Assembly: GCA_024233875.1 (NCBI GenBank)
Contig: JACKPB010000001.1
Location: 372,001-436,000, forward strand
Direction of reading: 5' to 3'
Length of the DNA stretch: 64,000 bases
Origin: Leptospiraceae bacterium
Lineage (GTDB): Bacteria > Spirochaetota > Leptospiria > Leptospirales > Leptospiraceae
In this document: piece by piece, positions 53,101-60,893 of the stretch
Numbering within the stretch: position 1 is the stretch's first letter
How the letters are laid out: every line of letters starts with the position of its first letter
Notes under the pieces: model-generated
Told to the model about the DNA's origin: nothing
The model's input: the letters and a program-made list of their open reading frames with translations, nothing else
The model's database searches: none
Translations under genes and position numbers: made by a program

Positions 53101-53700
53101 ACTCTTTCAACGATTACTATAGAACAATTGGATGGCAAATCTTCAGGGATCAAAATAGAACTCACCGGACTAGTGACTTCGATTGAAAAAAGGATCACAA
53201 AGAAAAATGAAGAATTTGTAAACTTCAAACTGGAAGACTATACAGGAATCATTGATTGCACCCTCTTTCCCAAGGCATTCACGAAATACAAGGAATTGAT
53301 CAGAGAAGATCAGGCAGTATTTCTCAAAGGTACTCTTGAGAAGGTTCAGGCGGGTGAGGCAGAACTCAGAGGACATCTCATTGTAAATGAACTTGAGATC
53401 CTGGATGAGGTAAATCTGGAGAAAAAATTAGAAAAATCTCTTCATATAAAAATTAGCACAGATGAATTTAGAGATGTTGCCCTGGTCAATCAACTTTATG
53501 GAATTCTTACAGCATTCAAAGGAAGTTCGTCTGTATTTTTTCATCTGGTGGGAAATACTCCCAAAAAAGTAATACGCGCTCACTCACATTACAGTGTAGA
53601 GTTGAATACGGAATTATTTTTAAGACTTTCTAATGTAATTGGTGATACAAATATTTATTACACAGTTGGAGAGGATTTGAAACAATTCAATCGGAACTGA
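50200..53700 (+). CDS. dnaE: DNA polymerase III subunit alpha
   Basis: Start taken at ATG 50200; a TTG at 50173 and ATG 50209 are also in frame. About 1166 residues: N-terminal PHP domain (H-L-H-L-H-T-T-Y-S-M-L-D-G-A), the C-family palm with P-D-V-D-T-D-F-C (two catalytic Asp), G-P-G-R-G-S-A-A-G-S, a helix-hairpin-helix region and an OB fold near 960-1040. It is the replicative polymerase. No internal 3'-5' exonuclease motif is seen, as expected for DnaE. ssb lies just upstream. Confidence 0.98.
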   Translation: MSPMDQDFAHLHLHTTYSMLDGAIRIKDLMKYVKETGMSSVAITDHGNMFGAIEFFKEAKKNDIKPIIGSEFYVSGNRSEESELDSIPDGNAYHLILLAKNDIGYKNLIKLSSRSFTEGFYKKPRIDYDILSRNSEGLICLTACLAGEVQRKIMEGKEDASLKLANELNEIFHKEDFYLEIQNHGIPEQEKVAKRLHEFSKKTGIPLILTNDSHFLRKEDQAAQDILLRIGTGKKIDEEMRFGFNEHFYVKTPAEMAKLFPELPDAYLRTLEVRDKCNLELKFGINYLPDFPVPEGYDTESFLQKLVEEGIKEKYREITPEVRNRVDFEMNTIRNMHFAGYFLIVQDYINFAKNNGIPVGPGRGSAAGSIVAYALGITNVEPLRYGLLFERFLNPDRKDMPDVDTDFCVEKREEVINYIKKKYGENKVAQIITFNSLAAKAALKDVARVLNISFQESNEITKNFPAKANSILDAIQNSTELQEIRDRNETNKELFVIAEKLEGNYRQAGRHAAGVVIAPDELEKFVPLSTVAEKGKPNRSIVTQYDKNQLESVGLIKMDILGLQNLTTLDYAVRLVEKRHNTKINLDDIPFDDAKTFSILRKANTLGIFQIESPGMTDLFAKAQVNNLEEIVALIALYRPGPMGAGMLDDYLDRKSGKSKVVFPHEDLKPVLEETYGIVVYQEQVMAISRILGGFSVGDSDVLRKAMAKKDKTKLPKLKEMFVEGALNRSIDGKFAKELFEQLERFGEYGFNKSHSVAYAIITYQTAYFKANYPTEFMTALMMSVIDDTTKIVKFINNAEEMGIEILNPDVCESEATFSIPKENTIRFGISALKGVGSIAARSIIEAREKKNGFSSLTEFLKSIDPHAINKKVLESLIQAGAMDSFKYTRKCLFESVDLMLQYASRERAKLLEGQIDLFAVGDSSYDLPLPTDAEEWGIDELLFREKQVLGLYLSGHPLDKYKSQLKTLSTITIEQLDGKSSGIKIELTGLVTSIEKRITKKNEEFVNFKLEDYTGIIDCTLFPKAFTKYKELIREDQAVFLKGTLEKVQAGEAELRGHLIVNELEILDEVNLEKKLEKSLHIKISTDEFRDVALVNQLYGILTAFKGSSSVFFHLVGNTPKKVIRAHSHYSVELNTELFLRLSNVIGDTNIYYTVGEDLKQFNRN

Positions 53701-53713
53701 TTCTTATAAAGTA

Positions 53714-54175
53714 CTAGATAAATCTTTCAAATTCGACCAACATCTTGGATATCCAATATCCATCACTTTTCTCAAAAGAATTTTTTTCCGGGCTCAATAA
53801 ATGTATTACACCTTTTGCCTGTTGTTGCTTGTAAAATGGAACCAGTAGTTCTGAAGGAAAACTGGAACTGAGTCGCACTTCGGGTCGATTCTCTTCATCG
53901 GGAACCAGTATGATTTCATTTGATCGGAAACAATATCCAACCAGGCTGTTTTTAAGATCTAGGATTGCCGGAGAAGCAATCCCCTGAAACGGTCCCAGGT
54001 ATAAGGAGTTATTTTTTAAATAATAGGATCCCGACCAGGTTAGATGGGGGAGGGTATAGTGGAGAATGGATAAGAATATTCCCATATTCCCGATTGGATT
54101 TTTTTCTTCCAGCAAATGGAAGGAAAGCTCCTCTTCCATCTCTGAATACAATTTCTGCCTTCTCTCATCAGTCAT
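53714..54175 (-). CDS. GAF-domain protein related to free-methionine-(R)-sulfoxide reductase, lacking catalytic Cys
   Basis: 153 residues forming one GAF domain. W-S-G-S-Y-Y, L-Y-L-G-P-F-Q-G and S-E-L-L-V-P follow the fRMsr (YebR) pattern closely. The three family cysteines appear replaced: the position after G-P-F-Q-G reads A-S-P-A, the V-C-G site reads L-V-G, and the A-C-D site reads R-L-S. Only one Cys (82) remains. It is probably a ligand-binding GAF or an inactive paralogue. It converges on dnaE with 13 bases between them. Confidence 0.8.
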   Translation of the reverse strand: MTDERRQKLYSEMEEELSFHLLEEKNPIGNMGIFLSILHYTLPHLTWSGSYYLKNNSLYLGPFQGIASPAILDLKNSLVGYCFRSNEIILVPDEENRPEVRLSSSFPSELLVPFYKQQQAKGVIHLLSPEKNSFEKSDGYWISKMLVEFERFI

Positions 54176-54193
54176 ACGTATCTACCCTTGGTC

Positions 54194-55108
54194 TCATTTG
54201 ATTCTTGATACATTGAAAGTAAAAGATTTCACACTGGAATTCCCATTGTAATCGGTAGCTTTTACAATTATTGTATTGTTTCCGGATTCAAAATTAGATT
54301 CTGTGATGTAGTAATTTCCATTGAAGTAAAGTTCATCGAATTTCAGACCGGATTCATTCTTCCAATACCTTCCGGAGAGTTCAATTTCATTGAATTGATT
54401 CTTTTTTTTGGTTTTCCCATTTATTGTAAACTCTACTTCAAATATTCCTCTTCTCTGTCCCTTTTTTTCTCCGGTATCCAGGATTTGTACGGTGATCGGA
54501 AAAGGCTTGGAAACACGGATGTTGTCACCATCATTGATGTAGGTATAGTTCTCACCTATGGAGAGGATCAATGGACCAATCTGAGGTGGTTTGCTATCTA
54601 CAACAGGAGTGAGAACGGAGAAAGGATTGATGATTTTCCGTCCATTGTCTCTGGCTATGACAAAGTGAAGGTGGGAACCGCTGGAATGACCTGTATTTCC
54701 TGATCTTCCAATGACCTCGCCTTTCTTTATAGAAGTCTTATTCAATAGACCATCCTGACGACCATTTTTCATATGATAGTATGCAGAAAGAGTCTTCTTT
54801 CCGTGATTGATCCAAACACAATTCCCGGAACCAAATTCTCCTTCGAAGGGATGATCTGAATTGTACCTGGAGTAGATTATGTTTCCATTTCCAATGGATC
54901 GTATGGGCTCATTGTCAGAGGAAATGTCCAATCCATTATGAAAGTGGTCTCCCCTGGATTCCCCAAAAACTGAAGTGAGCTTTTGTTCGATGGAATCTGT
55001 GTCTATCGGCCAGATAAAATTAGACTCTTCCGGGGTGATTTTTGAAAAAAAACCAAAAAAAACAAGGAAAAGAATATACACTATCCAATCTTTACGGTAA
55101 ATATACAT
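54194..55108 (-). CDS. Exported M23 metallopeptidase
   Basis: 304 residues. The N terminus is a signal peptide (hydrophobic to about residue 22). The LytM/M23 domain (about 45-150) has H-F-H-N-G-L-D (H-x-x-x-D) and G-S-H-L-H-F (H-x-H), so zinc ligands are intact. The remaining 150 residues form beta-rich, Ig-like domains that may bind cell wall or a partner. It acts in the periplasm on peptidoglycan cross-links. It starts divergently from the sigma-factor gene with about 50 bases between them. Confidence 0.93.
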   Translation of the reverse strand: MYIYRKDWIVYILFLVFFGFFSKITPEESNFIWPIDTDSIEQKLTSVFGESRGDHFHNGLDISSDNEPIRSIGNGNIIYSRYNSDHPFEGEFGSGNCVWINHGKKTLSAYYHMKNGRQDGLLNKTSIKKGEVIGRSGNTGHSSGSHLHFVIARDNGRKIINPFSVLTPVVDSKPPQIGPLILSIGENYTYINDGDNIRVSKPFPITVQILDTGEKKGQRRGIFEVEFTINGKTKKKNQFNEIELSGRYWKNESGLKFDELYFNGNYYITESNFESGNNTIIVKATDYNGNSSVKSFTFNVSRIK

Positions 55109-55159
55109 TCTGTTTAGGTAACTAGTCGAGCTGTAAAAGGAAAGATTTTTTCAGGTTTT

Positions 55160-56059
55160 ATGGATAAAAATAAGGAAAAACTAGAAATCTTTGATCTGGT
55201 ATCAAGGTGTGCGGATGGAGATGAGGCATCTTTAAAGAGATTTTTTGAAATTTTTGCAGAAGATATTTATAACTTTCCATTGAAAGTTTTTCATTTAACC
55301 GAGGATGATGCCGGTGATTTTTTTATTTATGCTTTTGAAAGGCTAAGATCCGGAAAACGTTTTCAATCCTTCAAGGGAAAGGCATCCTTTAAAACCTGGC
55401 TCTACACTGTCCTCAGAAACATGCTAATCGACTGGCAGAGGAATAAGAAAGAAATCAAAATCGTCCCATCCCGGAAATTCAACTCAGAAGGGCAGGAATA
55501 CTCCACAATAGAAAATGAACCCGATAAAATGAATGAGTTGAGATTGGAAGCTCAGGAGTTTTCAGACTCATTCAACAAGGCCCTCTCCGAGATAAAAATT
55601 GAAAATCGGGTCATCTTCAAAGTAGCTTTCCTTTTTTATCTGAATTTGGATGAAGAGGAGATCAATTATGTGATGGAGAAAACGGGAAGTTCAAGAGAAG
55701 AGATTCGCAAAAAGATCTATGAAATCAGAGAGTATCTGAGCAATAAAGAAGAAGAAACGATAAAAAATGAGGACAAAATTACCTCAATTTATGTAAAAAT
55801 TATGGATCTTCAGGAACTGAAATCAAAGGAAGAAGTTGTCGAGTTCAATGACAACCTACCCTATAAAAATAAAATAGATCTGGCGATCCAGAAAAAGTAC
55901 GATCAGAGAAGAAAACTCCTGGAAAGAAAGGAAAAAGGCCACTTTATAGCCCGGACACCCTTCAAAATGATCACCGGATTGCTTCAGATTCCCGAAGGTG
56001 GAATCAGTATTTCTATTCAAAGAGTCATAGAAAAAATTCAAAAAAAAATTGAAATCTGA
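55160..56059 (+). CDS. ECF-like RNA polymerase sigma factor with C-terminal extension
   Basis: 299 residues, about 100 longer than usual ECF factors. Region 2 spans about 15-100: G-D-E-A-S-L-K-R-F-F, then F-K-G-K-A-S-F-K-T-W-L-Y-T-V-L-R-N (region 2.4-like) and D-W-Q-R-N-K-K. The region 4 helix-turn-helix (about 150-195) is weakly matching (L-D-E-E-E-I-N-Y-V). The final 100 residues have no sigma similarity: charged helix, then F-K-M-I-T-G-L-L-Q-I-P-E-G-G-I. It would direct RNA polymerase to a dedicated promoter set. It heads a four-gene run with an anti-sigma-like and a CHAT protein. Confidence 0.85.
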   Translation: MDKNKEKLEIFDLVSRCADGDEASLKRFFEIFAEDIYNFPLKVFHLTEDDAGDFFIYAFERLRSGKRFQSFKGKASFKTWLYTVLRNMLIDWQRNKKEIKIVPSRKFNSEGQEYSTIENEPDKMNELRLEAQEFSDSFNKALSEIKIENRVIFKVAFLFYLNLDEEEINYVMEKTGSSREEIRKKIYEIREYLSNKEEETIKNEDKITSIYVKIMDLQELKSKEEVVEFNDNLPYKNKIDLAIQKKYDQRRKLLERKEKGHFIARTPFKMITGLLQIPEGGISISIQRVIEKIQKKIEI

Positions 56060-56104
56060 AATGATTTTTCTAAAACCTAAGTCTCTTAAAGGTAGAGGTT
56101 TGGT

Positions 56105-56848
56105 ATGAAAGACGAAAAAACTACTAATGAAAATTCAATTTGTTCTCACAATTTGGAACAGATTTTAGCATCAGAAAATTGGGAAGGAGCCTATCAATTG
56201 GCCGGATCCTGCGGGAGTTGCTTTTCTCAATTGATAGAATTCGAAAGTTTTATAGTAAATGGTTACTATCATTCACCTTCTCAGCGAGCCTTTCTTTCTA
56301 AAGAACATGCACTTTTTCAAGAAAAACTTGATCTGGATAAGCTCGAAATCATGGAGAAAAAAGAAAATATCCCTCTCCCTACTTATTTAAAAAATTATAT
56401 GGACTTAAGCCTTAAAGAATCACAACCTCTTCGAGACTCGATCGTCTTAAAAATCACAAAGAATAGTATTAGATTGATAAATTCCTTTTTTCAAAACTCT
56501 ATTATGGATTTGACGTCCATGGTTCCGGTAGCTACTCGTTCCCGTGAATTGGATGATTCTAATGTAATAAGTTTTCGGGAAGTAACAGAATCAAACTCAG
56601 AACTGACCTATCAACTCATAGCCGAGAATGAAGAAGAGGCATATTTGTCAGTTCAATTCAACTCATCTGAAAAACCCTATCAGCAGGTGATCTTAAAAAA
56701 GAACAACCGTTTTATTTATTCCAGTAGGGTAGATGACAATGGAGTTGTTTCCTTCGCAGGACTCAAGGAAGGAAAATATTCTATTGAGTTTGAGGGAAAA
56801 AATGGCACAAAATCAATTGACCTAACAATACTTTTGGATTCCTATTGA
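56105..56848 (+). CDS. Possible anti-sigma or protease-substrate protein with N-terminal Cys/His site
   Basis: 247 residues, no membrane helix or signal peptide. Near the N terminus, C13-x-H15 and C36-x-x-C39 could bind zinc, in the manner of zinc anti-sigma (ZAS) domains though not in the standard spacing. The last 80 residues (about 165-245) resemble a CnaB/carboxypeptidase-regulatory beta-sandwich (D-N-G-V-V-S-F-A-G-L-K-E-G-K-Y-S-I-E-F). It lies 45 bases after the sigma-factor gene and 6 before the CHAT gene. The role as sigma regulator is inferred from context. Confidence 0.6.
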   Translation: MKDEKTTNENSICSHNLEQILASENWEGAYQLAGSCGSCFSQLIEFESFIVNGYYHSPSQRAFLSKEHALFQEKLDLDKLEIMEKKENIPLPTYLKNYMDLSLKESQPLRDSIVLKITKNSIRLINSFFQNSIMDLTSMVPVATRSRELDDSNVISFREVTESNSELTYQLIAENEEEAYLSVQFNSSEKPYQQVILKKNNRFIYSSRVDDNGVVSFAGLKEGKYSIEFEGKNGTKSIDLTILLDSY

Positions 56849-56854
56849 TATGTA

Positions 56855-58639
56855 ATGATCAATCTTTTAATAGACAGGGTAGGAAATGTTAATATTTTTA
56901 ATATATTAAATTCTGATTCTATCGGATCTGAGTCCCATATTCACTCAAAAATGGACTCCGATCTGATTCAGGAATATATAAAAGAAATAGAAAATGTTGC
57001 GAAAGTATCCAGAACTCTAAAAAGCAATCTTTCCAAATATTCCGATTCCAAACTGGACATTTTGAGAGACTTAAAGTCTCTCGGGGAAACTTTTTTTGAC
57101 CAGTTTTTTCCTGAAGAAATTGCCAATAAACTAAGAAACTCTACAGATAATTTTTTACATTTCAATATTGATACAGGATTGAAAGAAATTCCATTGGAAT
57201 TGCTGTATGATGGAAAAAGTTTTTTAGGGGACAAATTTTTTATCGGAAAATCGGTCAAAGGTAGTCAATCCAAAATCTCCACAGAAGACAATAGAAAGAT
57301 CAAGATGCTCATCATTGCCGATCCAACAGAAGATTTGGATTGGGCTCAGAGAGAAGGTGAAGAATTATTCAAAGTACTTCATGAAAAAATATCTCCGAGT
57401 ATTCTTGAGCTTCACTTCATAGCCGGAAAACAAATTTCAAAATTGAAATTGCTTTCACTCATCAAAGGAAAGCATATCATACATTATGCAGGACATCTAT
57501 TCTTTTCGAAGGAGCCATTGGAAAATGGTTGGCTCCTTGCAAACGATAAGGTTTTGAAAGCGAGAGAAATAGCAAATAGTGGATTTGCTGCCAGTCTGGT
57601 CTTTAGCAATTCCTGTCAGTCATCAAAATCCATTGATCAGAGTAACGATAGTTCGATAATGAACTATTTCGCTGGTTCTTTCTTGATGTCAGGGATTCAG
57701 TCTTTTGTTGGATCCAATTGGGAAGTTGCTGACAATGAGAAAACTCTTGATTTTACAATTCGTTTTTATTTAAATTTATTCAATAACAAATCGATAGGTG
57801 AGTCTCTCTATATTGCAAGAGAATATGCCAGAAGGAATTATGAATCCTGGGATCTTACCTGGGCTAATTACACCCTACATGGATTGCCCAATCACAATCT
57901 ATTGTCCCGAAAAAAAGAATCCAAAAGTAAGATCATCGATCCTAATTTAATTCGCAGAACGTATCCGATTTCAATAGCTAGATCCTATTTAGATTTTTTG
58001 AAAAAAGAAGAAGAGAAAAATGAACCAATCTTACTTTTTACTTTATTGATTTATTCCTTTAAGGAATTTTCTAAATTTATAGGCTCCATAGTTTTCAGTG
58101 ATCACAGAGCTCAGTCAATGGGTTCTCTTGATCTTGATAAAGATGATGAAATATCTCTTCAGAGCTGGTGGGATATGATTTTTAATTCTATGAGAATATT
58201 TAAGAAGTTAGAAATTACCATGTTCATGGATTCATTATTGGAAATCCTTTTTTCGCATAGAGATATGATTTTTAAAATGGTTGGGTGGATAGATATTTTA
58301 AATTCGGGCAAAATAGATTCGGATTTTGTGCAGGGATACCTCGTTACCTTTCAATACTACTATGAGAATATTCTAAATGAGTTAATTGAATTTGAAAATA
58401 TGAGTATTCTTTACATTGATAGCAATGAAGATCAATACATAAGCTTTGACGGATACGATCCGAGGAAAGAGAATGGAGTATTGAGTCTGGGTTTGAATTC
58501 CCAATCTCTTGATAAAGCCAAAGGCAAGTTGATTTGTTATCACCGTCATAAAAAAACAGTTCTTCCATTGATTGGGTTGAGGGTGATCGATGGGAAGGGA
58601 AAGCTTCCTGAAATGGAAATTATAACATCAGTATTGTGA
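56855..58639 (+). CDS. CHAT-domain (caspase-like) cysteine protease
   Basis: 594 residues. The CHAT domain spans about 130-350. The catalytic His is H214 in I-I-H-Y-A-G-H and the catalytic Cys is C254 in F-S-N-S-C-Q-S; both are intact, and a later G-S-N-W-E-V motif and W-A-N-Y-T-L-H-G close the fold in the usual way. N-terminal residues 1-120 and C-terminal 360-594 are helical without clear TPRs. CHAT proteases of CRISPR type III-E (Csx29) cleave a partner to free a sigma factor; the similarity of context is the basis for the hypothesis here. It is 6 bases after its upstream neighbour. Confidence 0.9.
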   Translation: MINLLIDRVGNVNIFNILNSDSIGSESHIHSKMDSDLIQEYIKEIENVAKVSRTLKSNLSKYSDSKLDILRDLKSLGETFFDQFFPEEIANKLRNSTDNFLHFNIDTGLKEIPLELLYDGKSFLGDKFFIGKSVKGSQSKISTEDNRKIKMLIIADPTEDLDWAQREGEELFKVLHEKISPSILELHFIAGKQISKLKLLSLIKGKHIIHYAGHLFFSKEPLENGWLLANDKVLKAREIANSGFAASLVFSNSCQSSKSIDQSNDSSIMNYFAGSFLMSGIQSFVGSNWEVADNEKTLDFTIRFYLNLFNNKSIGESLYIAREYARRNYESWDLTWANYTLHGLPNHNLLSRKKESKSKIIDPNLIRRTYPISIARSYLDFLKKEEEKNEPILLFTLLIYSFKEFSKFIGSIVFSDHRAQSMGSLDLDKDDEISLQSWWDMIFNSMRIFKKLEITMFMDSLLEILFSHRDMIFKMVGWIDILNSGKIDSDFVQGYLVTFQYYYENILNELIEFENMSILYIDSNEDQYISFDGYDPRKENGVLSLGLNSQSLDKAKGKLICYHRHKKTVLPLIGLRVIDGKGKLPEMEIITSVL

Positions 58640-58649
58640 ATGTAAGTCT

Positions 58650-59315
58650 ATGAGTTTGTGTCAGGCCAATCAATATTCCTGCGGGTGCTGTTGTGGTTAT
58701 TTAAACCTTTCTTTAGATCGAGATGAACTTAAGGAAGTTTTACGTGAGAGGACAAGGCTTTTCCGAAATTCGGTGAATTTCTCAGTTCCCTGGACAATAG
58801 CGGAATTCAGAAAAGAGCGGGAGAAAAAAGAATTAGATTTCAAAAGGATAGATGAGCAAACCTATGTTTGTCCTTTTCTTGGTTTTATTGAAAATCATGA
58901 AGACAGGATAGGATGTCTCATTCATCCCATCGCATCCGGCGATCCACTTTCCCAAAATTTTTCATTCTATGGAGCAAGCATATGTCAGGGCTATGATTGC
59001 AAAAATAAAGAATCTGAAATAACCGAATTGATAAAAAAAATGAATGAGAAGGTTGCAGAAAGCTTTTGGGAATACTCTATTCTTTCCGCGGATCATCGAT
59101 ATTGGAAATTTCTCTTAGTTGAAATTCTTTCCTTATTTGGAAAGGAGGAATCCATTCAACAGGAGGTCTTGATATCAAAATTATTGAGATTTAGGTTGGA
59201 TTGTTTAAAACAAGAAAAGAAAATGAGTCTTACTTCATTTGAATTGGAAGAGGAAGATTTTAGTAAGTATAGAGAGAAAATTCAGGATTGGGTTTCGAAG
59301 AAGTTAGAAACCTAA
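58650..59315 (+). CDS. Cysteine-rich protein, YkgJ-like metal-binding candidate
   Basis: 221 residues. Nine cysteines lie in the first 117: C4, C11, C13-15, C74, C89, C112 and C117, in the order C-x-C-C-C ... C-P-F-L ... G-C-x-I-H-P ... C-x-x-x-x-C, similar to the YkgJ/UPF0153 zinc or iron-sulfur family. The C-terminal half is helical and acidic. It starts 10 bases after the CHAT gene, hence is probably in the same operon. A function is not known. Confidence 0.65.
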   Translation: MSLCQANQYSCGCCCGYLNLSLDRDELKEVLRERTRLFRNSVNFSVPWTIAEFRKEREKKELDFKRIDEQTYVCPFLGFIENHEDRIGCLIHPIASGDPLSQNFSFYGASICQGYDCKNKESEITELIKKMNEKVAESFWEYSILSADHRYWKFLLVEILSLFGKEESIQQEVLISKLLRFRLDCLKQEKKMSLTSFELEEEDFSKYREKIQDWVSKKLET

Positions 59316-59325
59316 CCTCTTCGAA
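59294..59325. terminator. Strong hairpin overlapping the end of the cysteine-rich gene
   Basis: TTCGAAGAAGTTAG (59294-59307) pairs with CTAACCTCTTCGAA (59312-59325) with one mismatch and a 4-base loop. It spans the stop codon and lies between two converging genes. There is no T-run, so bidirectional termination or mRNA 3'-end protection is inferred. Confidence 0.5.
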
Positions 59326-59343
59326 GATTAGTTACTAAATTGA

Positions 59344-59616
59344 TTAAGCTTTGTTCTCTGGAATGATAGCCTTAGCTTTTTCCTTAACTTCTTCAAATCT
59401 TGTTTTTGCTTCATTGAGAAGTTTTTCGATTTCAGTGAACGCTTCTTCTGTGTATTTTCTGATGTTCATAGATACTTCACTAGTGTCCTGAGCACCTTTT
59501 TCAGAAAGTTCTTTGAGCTTTTCTTCGATTTGACCAAGGATTTTTTCAGATTCGGTCTTTACTGTAGAAGCTGCTCCGATCATGAAATTTAGTGCATCTT
59601 TGATTTCTTTTTCCAT
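59344..59616 (-). CDS. Small phasin-like coiled-coil protein
   Basis: 90 residues, one long amphipathic helix pattern: M-E-K-E-I-K-D-A-L-N-F-M-I-G-A-A-S-T-V-K, then E-K-L-K-E-L-S-E-K-G and a Lys/Glu-rich end. This is the layout of small phasins (PhaI/PhaF-like), and it is like the protein at 31713-32081. Monocistronic, converging on the CHAT operon. No PHA synthase gene is seen in the window. Confidence 0.78.
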   Translation of the reverse strand: MEKEIKDALNFMIGAASTVKTESEKILGQIEEKLKELSEKGAQDTSEVSMNIRKYTEEAFTEIEKLLNEAKTRFEEVKEKAKAIIPENKA

Positions 59617-59768
59617 TCGATACCTCTGTTTATTTTCTGGAAGGGAAGTGATTGAAAAAACGGACGAAACCAGATTTTTTCAGGAATTCCTCCCATTTTT
59701 ACTCATCCAATTAGATCATTTAGTAAAGTCAAACGGATTTCTGAGACTAAATTTGAAAAAACGATGAC

Positions 59769-60884
59769 TTATTTTTCTTCCGGTTTGGGAGGTGTGGTTT
59801 CAAACGGGTTTACTGATTTGTCTTTGATTGCATCCGGTGCGTGTTTTTTTATAAATGCTTCGAGATTTTTTACTTCTTCTTCATATTCATTATAAAACTG
59901 ACATCCTATTCGAAAATGATGTTCGGTAGGACGAATGTTTCTCACAATAGCCCGACAGACAATTTTTTCATTTGCTGATGCACAGAGATCAAAGATTAGG
60001 GTTCCCCCTAAAAGGAAAATCTTTCCAAAGGTTACACTATTTTGCTGGAGAACGCTAAATCCACCCTCACTGATGTCTGAAATAGGAATTGCTTCTTTGG
60101 TTTCATGCAAAACTGGATGGGAAAAGATATCTTTCTTAATAGCCGAACCGAGGGTTTCTACTATAGTCATGTAGCTGATGTCCATAGGGACTTCGTTGTA
60201 AGCAGAAAGATATCCATAGGTAACCATGTTTTTGTACTTTAGAGGAATGGATATCTCTGAGATGTATCTTTCTAGTTGTTTTGAATTTTTGAGAAGAGAG
60301 TAGTATTCTTTATAAGGGATAAAATTCTCAGGGACACTTTCCGGATCAGTTTTGTTTGGGACGAATATGGGCTTGTCATGATCTATTAATAATTTTAATC
60401 TGGTGTCGTAACGATCATGGATGAAAAGATCTAAGTAAGGAATTTTCTCCCGCACTTTTTGAGAATAAACCTTCATAATCGAGTTGATCCGCACATTATC
60501 ACCGACCAATGATTTCGCTATGTCGTGTTGATTGGTTACATTAGTAATGTACAATTTCCCACCCGAGATTCTTTCCTTGACCCGGGAAGCCGGCTTGATC
60601 TCCAGAAGAATTGGCTTTAAGACTTCATAACCATTTTTTGAACCTATCAGGGTAAAGGTAAATCGAAATACATTTCCGGAATTGGTGATGAAAAGTGTTC
60701 TGGGTTCTGTGTCATTTCTACCGAGGCTCTTGATGACAAGACCTTCATTTGCTATATTGACAACCTTAATAGGATATTGTTTATTATTATAGAACATAAA
60801 GACAGGTACCGAGGGAAAGCTATTTTGAATAACTTTCTTAATCGTTTCCTCATCTCGAATCTCTTTTTCTTCTATAATCCCCAT
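59769..60884 (-). CDS. PilZ-like protein (DUF1577 type)
   Basis: 371 residues. The C-terminal domain (about 265-350) is PilZ-like: P-I-S-D-I-S-E-G-G-F-S-V, then R-A-I-V-R-N-I-R-P-T and R-I-G-C-Q-F-Y. The N-terminal two thirds are beta-rich with no clear family and carry R-V-K-E-R-I (about 104), a possible c-di-GMP-binding arginine cluster. The overall type corresponds to a spirochaetal family annotated DUF1577. It may bind c-di-GMP. It is 9 bases after the ATP-grasp fusion gene on the same strand. Confidence 0.8.
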   Translation of the reverse strand: MGIIEEKEIRDEETIKKVIQNSFPSVPVFMFYNNKQYPIKVVNIANEGLVIKSLGRNDTEPRTLFITNSGNVFRFTFTLIGSKNGYEVLKPILLEIKPASRVKERISGGKLYITNVTNQHDIAKSLVGDNVRINSIMKVYSQKVREKIPYLDLFIHDRYDTRLKLLIDHDKPIFVPNKTDPESVPENFIPYKEYYSLLKNSKQLERYISEISIPLKYKNMVTYGYLSAYNEVPMDISYMTIVETLGSAIKKDIFSHPVLHETKEAIPISDISEGGFSVLQQNSVTFGKIFLLGGTLIFDLCASANEKIVCRAIVRNIRPTEHHFRIGCQFYNEYEEEVKNLEAFIKKHAPDAIKDKSVNPFETTPPKPEEK

Positions 60885-60893
60885 TTATATATC

